Source: Hydrogenovibrio sp. UBA650
GTDB lineage: Bacteria; Pseudomonadota; Gammaproteobacteria; Thiomicrospirales; Thiomicrospiraceae
Direction: 5' to 3'
Length of the DNA stretch: 5,432 bases
Assembly (NCBI GenBank): GCA_002299245.1
Contig: DBOI01000156.1
Location: forward strand, 1 to 5,432
Shown piece after piece: positions 1-5,432 of this stretch. Position 1 is the first letter of the stretch. Each line of letters opens with the position of its first letter. The notes below the pieces were generated by a model. That model made no database searches, was not told the origin of the DNA, and saw nothing but the letters and a program-made list of their open reading frames with translations. The translations under genes were made by a program, and so were the position numbers.

Positions 1-89
1 AGTCCGACAGGCTCCTAGGAAAGGCACCATTTCATCGTCTAAATAATTGGGGTGGTTCGCAACTTATTGCGAAATGTCAATTCATCCAT
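1..89 (-). pseudogene. DUF3379-like protein (putative anti-sigma factor), N-terminal fragment with frameshift
   Basis: The fragment starts at ATG 87-89 and overlaps the end of the sigma factor gene by 8 bp. A strong Shine-Dalgarno (AGGAGG at 98-103) lies 8 nt upstream inside that gene, so translation is coupled. It reads MDELTFRNKLRTTP, then meets TAG after two further codons. Adding one base to the CCCC run near position 50 restores a frame reading NYLDDEMVPFL. The opening MDELxFRxxL...PN.LD and its place directly after an ECF sigma gene match DUF3379 proteins, which are thought to be membrane anti-sigma partners. The last residues before the window edge (GACRT) do not look like the family and may come from inserted DNA. 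The gene is cut by the window, so most of it cannot be seen. The frameshift could be a homopolymer sequencing error, but the neighbouring sigma gene is also broken, which favours real decay. Confidence 0.55.
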
Positions 90-545
90 TGTTAGCCCCT
101 CCTGTTTTCATATCTTTAAAATTTGTTTCTGTCATTAATTTTTTCAACTGTTTTCTAGCCCTGAATAGCCTGGTATTAACGGTGGCCAATTTTAAGTTGA
201 GCTCTTTGGCGATCTCATCTCCACTAAAGCCCCACATTATTTGTAGAATCAGCGGTTCTTTATATTCATCTTCCAACTTTAAAATCAACTGATGAAGCTG
301 GCTCTTTTCAAGTTTTTGAGAGGGCTCGTTGTGATAATCATCTTCAACCAAGCTTTGGCCGCTTTTTCATCTTTCAAACTTTCAATTGATTTCCAGGCTC
401 TGGCAAACGTTTCCTGTACCAGATCCTCAGCTAAAGGTGGCTGCTTACACAGCCAAAATGCATAACGATATAGGTCATTTGCATAGGCTGAAACCAATTG
501 TTCAAAAAAACGATGTTTATCCTGCATAGGCTTCTCTTCAGCCAT
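82..545 (-). pseudogene. ECF-type sigma-70 family RNA polymerase sigma factor, broken by an internal frameshifting deletion
   Basis: An intact version would direct RNA polymerase to a small regulon, normally restrained by the anti-sigma encoded next to it. The first part starts at ATG 543-545 after a good ribosome site (AAAGGA, 551-556 region). It encodes sigma region 2: residues DLYRYAFWLC, then the core-binding stretch LAEDLVQETFARAWKSIESL and KAAKAWL. From about position 345 it turns into non-family residues and stops at 285-287. The second part, in another frame from about position 357 to the TGA at 82-84, carries region 4: SLVEDDY, then LEDEYKEPLILQ and the helix-turn-helix GFSGDEIAKELNLKLATVNT followed by RLFRARKQLK. 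The usual linker of about 17 residues between KAWL and SLVE (in relatives rich in R, E, N and K) is missing. Total length is 464 nt, about 50 nt short and out of frame. Neither fragment should act as a normal sigma factor. The genes downstream and upstream are on the same strand; the gap to yihY is 93 bp. Confidence 0.8.
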
Positions 546-550
546 TAATT

Positions 551-568
551 ATCCTTTAGCCAAAAAGG
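551..568 (-). promoter_or_regulatory. Ribosome binding site of the sigma gene, with a hairpin that could mask it
   Basis: On the minus strand AAAGGA lies 6 nt before the ATG at 543-545, which supports that start over the Met seven codons in. The AAAGG (553-557) can pair with CCTTT (564-568) across a six-base loop, so the ribosome site could be hidden in a five-pair stem. The ribosome site is well supported; the pairing is short and its regulatory role is speculative. Confidence 0.45.
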
Positions 569-638
569 TTATTAGCAATTTCGGCAGTTTTCAATTAATA
601 AGACCTTGGCTCGTGATTTTTCTTTCAAGGTTATATGG

Positions 639-1538
639 TTATTTGTTTGATTGAGATAAGGTTGCAACCAGTGCACCATTCCAAATCACAATAAACCAGA
701 TCAGGTAGAGCCATAATAAAAACAGCGGTACCGCAGCAAAAGCCCCATAAACTAAGGCATAAGTCGGGAACCATTGCACATAGAGAGTAAAGCCGGTCTT
801 CAGCAATTCAAACTCAATCATGGCAAAAAAGCCAGCAAAAATTGCAATTCTAAATGAGACAAAAGCAACCGGAACCAGCTTATAAAGCAAGGTAAATCCG
901 AGCCAGGCCAAAATCATAGGGATGAGCTGCATGCCAAACGTCAACTTTTCAATGAAAGGCGTGGTTTCAACAAATAGTGGCAATGCCAACAGCGATGAAC
1001 TGATTACCAGGCTCAACCCAAGCAATAAAGGTCCTATTAAGCTAATTCCCAGGTAGTGAAGTAAACTAACCCACCACCTGCGCTCTAAACTATGCGACCA
1101 AAGCCCATTGAGCTTTTCATCCACTTTCCACAGCAGCAGCAAAACCGTAACCAGCATGACAATCAAGCCCGGCCCTTTTAATTTAGCGGCCTGCTGTGAA
1201 AACTTAAGCAGATACTCTTCAATCATTGGGTGGGAATTTGGCATCAAATTACTCACCACCTGCTCCATAACCAAAGCTTCAAAGCTGGCAAAATAGTGAG
1301 AAACCGAAAACATACCGAGCATGACCGCCAGCATTGGAACCACGCCTAACAGGGTGGTGTAGGCTAAAATCGCCACGGCATCTAGACCCTGACGATTATA
1401 AAAACGGCTAAAAACCTGTTTCCAAAACCGCCAGTGAGAAACGGTGCTAATTAGTGAGCCAAAAGTCTCCCTATCTGACTGACTAGAAGCGGTGTTTTTT
1501 TGTAGATTTGTTTCTGAAACAGACAAACTTAATTCCAA
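639..1538 (-). CDS. yihY: YihY/BrkB family inner-membrane protein (UPF0761-like)
   Basis: This is a 299-residue polytopic inner-membrane protein with about six hydrophobic segments: near residues 52-80, 122-140, 160-186, 205-224, 228-248 and 259-292. Family signatures are AVAILAYTTLLGVVPMLAV (54-72), the LNGLW segment after the second membrane helix (143-147), LIGPLLLG (167-174), the FTLLYKLVP stretch (215-223), ELLKTGFTLYV (244-254), and the FPTYALVYGAFAAVPLFLLW block (257-276). The molecular function of the family is unknown. The E. coli member was once wrongly called ribonuclease BN, and the 'virulence factor BrkB' label comes from a Bordetella serum-resistance study. The reading frame starts at TTG (1536-1538). 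No ATG or GTG occurs between it and the in-frame stop at 1611-1613, and no clear Shine-Dalgarno precedes it. A second TTG at 1524-1526 has GGA seven bases upstream and is an alternative start. The first ATG, at residue 69, lies inside membrane segment 1 and is too late. The last helix reads WNGALVA, where many relatives have GAEL. Length matches the family (E. coli about 290). Confidence 0.9.
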   Translation of the reverse strand: MELSLSVSETNLQKNTASSQSDRETFGSLISTVSHWRFWKQVFSRFYNRQGLDAVAILAYTTLLGVVPMLAVMLGMFSVSHYFASFEALVMEQVVSNLMPNSHPMIEEYLLKFSQQAAKLKGPGLIVMLVTVLLLLWKVDEKLNGLWSHSLERRWWVSLLHYLGISLIGPLLLGLSLVISSSLLALPLFVETTPFIEKLTFGMQLIPMILAWLGFTLLYKLVPVAFVSFRIAIFAGFFAMIEFELLKTGFTLYVQWFPTYALVYGAFAAVPLFLLWLYLIWFIVIWNGALVATLSQSNK

Positions 1539-1584
1539 TTTATAACAAAAGGTTTTGCTTGATTTTAACAGGCCTGCAAATCCT

Positions 1585-1613
1585 AGTGTAGTGTCATCAA
1601 CTAGACTTGTTTA
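1585..1613 (-). promoter_or_regulatory. Candidate sigma-70 promoter for the yihY-like gene
   Basis: Read on the minus strand, TAAACA (1608-1613) and TACACT (1585-1590) are separated by 17 bp, each matching 4 of 6 consensus bases. Transcription would begin near 1578 and give a leader of about 40 nt before the TTG start. The match is moderate and rests on sequence alone. A better -10-like TATAAA near 1539-1544 is too close to the start codon to serve it. Confidence 0.3.
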
Positions 1614-1617
1614 GGAA

Positions 1618-1646
1618 ATTACACAACAAGCAACAACCGTTATAAT
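1618..1646 (+). promoter_or_regulatory. Sigma-70 promoter of the 5-oxoprolinase gene
   Basis: A perfect -10 box TATAAT (1641-1646) has ATTACA (1618-1623, 4 of 6 consensus bases) exactly 17 bp upstream. Transcription would start near 1652-1654, leaving only about 25 nt before the ATG at 1678. It is the only well-formed promoter seen in the divergent region, and its -35 end lies next to that of the leftward candidate. Confidence 0.55.
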
Positions 1647-1677
1647 AACGCCCATACAAAAATAAACACAGAACCTT

Positions 1678-4600
1678 ATGACATCAACCCAAAAACCTTC
1701 AAGTAAAGATCAATGGCAATTCTGGATCGACCGTGGAGGCACTTTTACAGATATCATCGCCAAGGACCCAGAAGGCAGCCTGCAGACCCACAAACTTCTT
1801 TCAGAAAATCCAGAACACTACTCCGATGCAGCTATCCATGGGATTCGTTACTTTCTGGGCCTGAAAACAGAAGAGCCAATCCCTGGCGAATTGATTAAGG
1901 TTGTGAAAATGGGTACAACAGTGGCAACCAATGCGCTGTTAGAGCGCAAAGGAGAAGAGGTTGCGCTGATAACGAACCAAGGCTTTAAACAAGCATTGAA
2001 GATTGGCTACCAAAACCGTCCCGACATCTTTGCATTGAAAATTAATCGACCTGAACCGCTTTACAGTACCAGTGTCGAAATTGAAGGCCGACTCAACGCC
2101 AATGGAGATGAGATAGAGCCACTAAATGAAAATCAGTGCAAACAGCTATTAAACGAATTAAAGCAACAAGGTTTTAACGCCATTGCTATTGTTTTATTGC
2201 ACAGCTACCTAAATCCTAAGCATGAACAACAACTTGCATTATGGGCCAATGAAATTGGTTTTGAACAGATTTCAACGTCTCACCAAACCTCAGCACTTAT
2301 CAAATACATTTCTCGAGGTAGAACCACGGTTGTCGATGCCTACTTAAGCCCAATTTTAAGACACTATGTCGATAATGTATCCAGTGCCCTGCCAAATGTA
2401 GATCTACAATTTATGCAATCGCATGGAGGCCTCACAGATGCTGCTGAATTTGAGGGAAAAGATGCGATCCTTTCTGGTCCTGCCGGCGGAATCGTTGCCG
2501 CAGTAGAAACCGCAAAACAGGCTGGTTTTGACAAAATTATCGGTTTTGACATGGGAGGTACATCAACCGATGTTTCGCATTATGCAGGCACCTACGAACG
2601 CAGTTTTGAGACACAGGTAGCAGGAATTGAAATGCGAGTACCGATGCTTGATATCCATACGGTTGCAGCAGGCGGTGGTTCCATTATCGATCAATTACAG
2701 GGAGAACTTAGAGTCGGCCCAGAATCTGCTGGCGCCAACCCTGGACCAACCTGCTATAGGCGCAATGGTCCTTTAACAGTGACAGATTGCAACTTATTGC
2801 TTGGTCGGCTTCAAAGCAAGTATTTTCCAAAAGTCTTTGGAATCAATGCTGATCAAGAACTAGACCTAGAAACGGTAAACATAGCCTTTAAAAATCTAAG
2901 TTCCAAGCTCAATAAAACGATAGAAGAAATTGCTGCCGGGGCAGTCGATATAGCGGTCGAAAATATGGCCAACGCAGTACAAAAGATATCTACTCAAAAA
3001 GGCTATGACCTTACAGAATACACTCTTATTAGCTTTGGTGGTGCCGGCGGTCAGCACGCCTGCGCGGTTGCTGATAAACTAAAAATCAAACAGGTTCTAC
3101 TCCACCCTTTTTCAGGAGTACTTTCTGCCTATGGAATGGGGCTGGCACAAAAAAGGCATATTGAAACCCAATCTTATACCCTGCCTCTACAAAATTTAAG
3201 CGATAGCCTGACAGTAAAACATGGAATTGAACAGCAAAAACTCATTGCCACTCAAAAGATTGAACAGCAAAATGAGCAAATTGGCGAAATCCAAGTCACT
3301 CTACATCTGCATTATCTCGATAGTGATACAATCCTAGACCTCAACTACGAAGAGCTCCACTCGGTTAGAGATTACGCAGCTCAGTTTGCCGCTCAACATA
3401 AAAAACAGTTTGGATTTATTCAACATCAGACCCAAATCATGGTGAACAGCATCAGTGTCGAGGCAATATCATTAGCTAGTCATGATCATGAAACTGACGT
3501 CGAACTTTTGAATCCAGTTGATGAGCTCATACCTATCGAATATGTCGATTGCTACTCTGATAATAACTGGCAGTCGACAGCTGTCTATCAACGTAATCAA
3601 CTTGCCGTTAAGCATAAAGTCCATGGACCATCATTGATATTAGAGCCAACCGGCACGATTTTTCTGCCAGCAGATTGGCAGGCCAGGGTTCTTACCGACG
3701 GTCAACTGCTGTTAGAAAAACAGGTCTCTGAAAAACCAGCCAATCACAAATGGCAGTCAGATGTCATTGCCAAAGCCGATCCAATTCAGCTTGCGTTGTT
3801 CAATAGTCGTTTTATGTCGATTGCAGAACAGATGGGAGCCACATTGGCGAAAACAGCTCACTCAGTGAATATCAAAGAACGTCTGGATTTTTCCTGTGCC
3901 ATCTTTGACAAGCAAGGCCAATTGATTGCCAATGCACCTCATGTGCCTGTACATTTGGGATCAATGGGCGAGTCGGTAAAAACCGTAATCAACCGCGCCG
4001 CAAATGGAGAGATCGCAGAGCTTAGCAGTGGCGATGCTTATGTGCTCAACAATCCTTATGCAGGCGGTACACATCTGCCTGATATCACTCTTATATCACC
4101 TGTAATTATAGAAAAGCGTGTTGAGTTCTATGTTGCTTCACGTGGACATCACGCTGATATTGGCGGATTAACACCCGGCTCTATGCCGGCAAGCAGTACT
4201 CACATAGAACAAGAAGGCGTGCTGCTGGATTGTTTTCCTGCCGTTAAAGACGGAGTATTTCAAACGGATGCTCTAAGTGAACGCCTGATGAATGCCAAAT
4301 ATCCAGTGCGTAATATTCAACAGAATTTAAATGACCTTCAGGCACAGATTGCGTCAAACCAACAAGGAATAACAGGCCTGCAAAAACTTTGTCATAGCTT
4401 CGGTTTGGCAACAGTTCAAGCATATATGAATCATGTATTGAAACATGCGGAAAACGCAGTTAAGCAGCTAATCAAAACGATTCCTGCTGGAGAGTTTTGT
4501 TATCAAACCGATCAGGGAACACAAGTTAGTGTAACAATTACACCGCATCCAAAAAGTGAAACTGCTACCATTGACTTCTCTGCCAGTAGCCTTCAACAAA

Positions 4601-5310
4601 ACTCCAACTTTAATGCCCCTTTTGCAATTACCCGAGCCGCGACACTCTATGTACTAAGAACACTTGTTGATCAACCAATTCCATTGAATGATGGTTTTTT
4701 ACGTCCAATCAATTTACTAGTTGATGATCATTCACTTCTAAAACCAGAATATCCTGCTGCCGTTGTGGCTGGTAATGTTGAGACTTCACAAGTGGTCACC
4801 GATGCTCTCTATGGTGCTTTGCAAATCCAAGCTGCATCCCAGGGCACGATGAACAATTTGACTTTTGGCGATGATAAATGGCAGTACTATGAAACAATTT
4901 GTGGTGGTACGGGAGCGGGATCTGATTATGACGGAGTTGACGCAATTCACAGTCATATGACTAACTCAAGACTGACAGATCCAGAAATTCTAGAGCTGCG
5001 TTATCCAGTTCAACTAACGCATTTTGGAATCCATGAAAATAGTGGCGGCATTGGAAAATATCGAGGTGGAAATGGCTGTGAAAGACACTTTAAATTTCTA
5101 AAACCGATGACTGTGTCAATGCTCACTAATCATAGACTAGTTCCACCATATGGAATGGCAGGAGGCTCAGTAGGCCAGGCAGGAAATCAATGCCTAATAG
5201 ATAAGAATGGCCATCGAATTGAGTTGCAAAGTACTTTTAGCCGTCAGGTAGTCGATGGAGAAATACTACAAATAAAAACCCCCGGAGGTGGAGGTTATGG
5301 TTTCATTTAA
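1678..5310 (+). CDS. 5-oxoprolinase (ATP-hydrolysing), single-chain HyuA-HyuB fusion
   Basis: This cytosolic enzyme opens the lactam ring of 5-oxo-L-proline with ATP and water to give L-glutamate, ADP and phosphate, salvaging pyroglutamate from glutathione turnover or damaged glutamine. Its 1210 residues match the usual bacterial OPLAH-type length (about 1200). The HyuA half carries the actin-like ATPase signatures: DRGGTFTD (18-25), MGTTVATNALLERKGE from residue 78, SGPAGG (266-271), DMGGTSTD (291-298), AAGGGSI (330-336), GPESAGANPGPTCY (347-360) and SFGGAGGQHA (452-461). A less conserved linker spans roughly 520-695. The HyuB half begins near FNSRFMSIAEQMG (708-720), followed by KTAHSVNIKERLDFSCA (725-741), APHVPVHLGSM (753-763), NNPYAGGTHLPD (791-802), RGHHADIGG (822-830), NLNDLQAQIASNQQG (883-897) and the terminal PGGGGYG (1202-1208). 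H799, D802, H824, H825 and D827 are candidate metal ligands, by analogy with the related acetone carboxylase subunit. The ATG is the first possible start after an in-frame TAA at 1663-1665; no clear Shine-Dalgarno precedes it. All motifs are intact. The main doubt is substrate: hydantoinase paralogs share the fold, but they are normally two separate chains. Confidence 0.93.
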   Translation: MTSTQKPSSKDQWQFWIDRGGTFTDIIAKDPEGSLQTHKLLSENPEHYSDAAIHGIRYFLGLKTEEPIPGELIKVVKMGTTVATNALLERKGEEVALITNQGFKQALKIGYQNRPDIFALKINRPEPLYSTSVEIEGRLNANGDEIEPLNENQCKQLLNELKQQGFNAIAIVLLHSYLNPKHEQQLALWANEIGFEQISTSHQTSALIKYISRGRTTVVDAYLSPILRHYVDNVSSALPNVDLQFMQSHGGLTDAAEFEGKDAILSGPAGGIVAAVETAKQAGFDKIIGFDMGGTSTDVSHYAGTYERSFETQVAGIEMRVPMLDIHTVAAGGGSIIDQLQGELRVGPESAGANPGPTCYRRNGPLTVTDCNLLLGRLQSKYFPKVFGINADQELDLETVNIAFKNLSSKLNKTIEEIAAGAVDIAVENMANAVQKISTQKGYDLTEYTLISFGGAGGQHACAVADKLKIKQVLLHPFSGVLSAYGMGLAQKRHIETQSYTLPLQNLSDSLTVKHGIEQQKLIATQKIEQQNEQIGEIQVTLHLHYLDSDTILDLNYEELHSVRDYAAQFAAQHKKQFGFIQHQTQIMVNSISVEAISLASHDHETDVELLNPVDELIPIEYVDCYSDNNWQSTAVYQRNQLAVKHKVHGPSLILEPTGTIFLPADWQARVLTDGQLLLEKQVSEKPANHKWQSDVIAKADPIQLALFNSRFMSIAEQMGATLAKTAHSVNIKERLDFSCAIFDKQGQLIANAPHVPVHLGSMGESVKTVINRAANGEIAELSSGDAYVLNNPYAGGTHLPDITLISPVIIEKRVEFYVASRGHHADIGGLTPGSMPASSTHIEQEGVLLDCFPAVKDGVFQTDALSERLMNAKYPVRNIQQNLNDLQAQIASNQQGITGLQKLCHSFGLATVQAYMNHVLKHAENAVKQLIKTIPAGEFCYQTDQGTQVSVTITPHPKSETATIDFSASSLQQNSNFNAPFAITRAATLYVLRTLVDQPIPLNDGFLRPINLLVDDHSLLKPEYPAAVVAGNVETSQVVTDALYGALQIQAASQGTMNNLTFGDDKWQYYETICGGTGAGSDYDGVDAIHSHMTNSRLTDPEILELRYPVQLTHFGIHENSGGIGKYRGGNGCERHFKFLKPMTVSMLTNHRLVPPYGMAGGSVGQAGNQCLIDKNGHRIELQSTFSRQVVDGEILQIKTPGGGGYGFI

Positions 5311-5321
5311 ACTCATAAGTG

Positions 5322-5359
5322 TATAAACCTTAACATCTTCACAGGTGTTAAGGTTTATA
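5322..5359. terminator. Long hairpin between convergent genes, probable bidirectional terminator
   Basis: TATAAACCTTAACA (5322-5335) and its exact complement TGTTAAGGTTTATA (5346-5359) form a 14-bp perfect stem. A G-U and a C-G pair can extend it inward, leaving a six-base loop. It begins 11 bp after the oxoprolinase stop codon and ends 19 bp before the stop of the facing gene, as expected for a shared terminator. Neither side has an immediate T run. The nearest on the plus strand is TTTTT at 5374-5378, 14 bases after the stem, so termination may be weak or the hairpin may mainly protect 3' ends. Confidence 0.55.
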
Positions 5360-5378
5360 TCGGCTGTTTAGCGTTTTT

Positions 5379-5432
5379 CTATTTACCGCCACATTTGCCA
5401 GCACCACACTTGGCGTCTTTGCCTTTAGAGTC
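5379..5432 (-). CDS. hvfA: C-terminal end of a small KCG-repeat peptide, HvfA-like metallophore precursor (partial)
   Basis: The window contains only the last 17 codons and the TAG stop (5379-5381). They read DSKGKDAKCGAGKCGGK, with two cysteines in K-C-G units five residues apart. This matches the C-terminal core of HvfA-type precursors, which carry repeated EGKCG-like units. In that family the MNIO enzyme HvfB (DUF692) with its partner HvfC (DUF2063) converts the cysteines to oxazolone-thioamide groups that bind copper. The glutamate of the canonical unit is replaced here by D-A and by A in the two visible copies. The gene is convergent with the oxoprolinase and is the last gene of its transcript in this window, so any hvfB/hvfC partners must lie upstream of it or elsewhere. 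A metallothionein-like tail or another Lys/Cys/Gly-rich protein end remains possible because no start, signal peptide or upstream core can be seen. Confidence 0.55.
   Translation of the reverse strand, partial: DSKGKDAKCGAGKCGGK

Noticed and set aside
47..292. Plus-strand open frame of 81 codons
   Set aside because: It lies opposite the sigma-4 part of the sigma gene, which has clear family motifs; its own product has no recognisable features.
285..351. Programmed frameshifting as an explanation for the split sigma factor
   Set aside because: No slippery heptamer followed by a structure was seen at the join, and a conserved linker segment is missing, which frameshifting would not restore.
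1108..1296. Plus-strand open frame of 62 codons
   Set aside because: It is antisense to the well-supported YihY-like gene and has no ribosome site or motif.
1539..1546. TTATAAAT as the -10 box of the YihY-like gene
   Set aside because: It abuts the TTG start, so a transcript from it would begin inside the coding sequence, and no -35 box is well placed.
1713..1898. Plus-strand open frame of 61 codons within the start of the oxoprolinase gene
   Set aside because: It is an out-of-frame shadow of the HyuA N-terminal domain, whose motifs are all in the main frame.
2364..2552. Minus-strand open frame of 62 codons
   Set aside because: It is antisense to the conserved SGPAGG/DMGGTSTD region and is explained by codon bias of the real gene.
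5364..5378. Small GCT-GTTT-AGC stem followed by TTTTT as an intrinsic terminator
   Set aside because: The stem has only three pairs, too weak alone; the large hairpin just upstream is the better candidate.

Overview
This looks like chromosomal DNA of a moderately AT-rich gammaproteobacterium, perhaps from a marine or sulfur-oxidising/methylotrophic group. The evidence is the pairing of an ECF sigma factor with a DUF3379-type partner, a YihY/BrkB membrane protein and an HvfA-like 'KCG' peptide tail. The genus cannot be settled from the window alone. No RNA gene, CRISPR array, complete mobile element or origin was seen.

Left part (1-545, minus strand): a decayed two-gene regulatory operon. The ECF sigma factor gene (82-545) keeps recognisable sigma-2 and sigma-4 regions, but in different reading frames. 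The join falls in a short AAGCTTGGTT sequence that encodes conserved residues of both parts, which suggests a deletion of about 50 bp between short direct repeats. Its translationally coupled neighbour (1-89, truncated by the window edge) begins like a DUF3379 protein, probably the cognate anti-sigma, and has its own frameshift in a run of four Cs. The first ~20 bases may belong to an insertion sequence.

Middle (639-1538, minus strand): an intact YihY/BrkB-family inner-membrane protein that starts at a TTG codon. A 139-bp divergent intergenic region separates it from the next gene and contains a good sigma-70 promoter for the rightward gene and a weaker one for the leftward gene.

Right part (1678-5310, plus strand): a complete 1210-residue single-chain 5-oxoprolinase (HyuA and HyuB domains fused), which recycles 5-oxoproline to glutamate using ATP. 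It ends at a long perfect hairpin (5322-5359). Facing it is the C-terminal end of a small minus-strand gene (5379-5432) whose tail carries two K-C-G units, like HvfA-type precursor peptides that are processed into copper-binding metallophores. The genes do not form one pathway: there are two leftward units, one rightward monocistronic enzyme gene and one incoming convergent gene.

The points most worth following up are the HvfA-like tail at the right edge and the double lesion in the sigma/anti-sigma pair.
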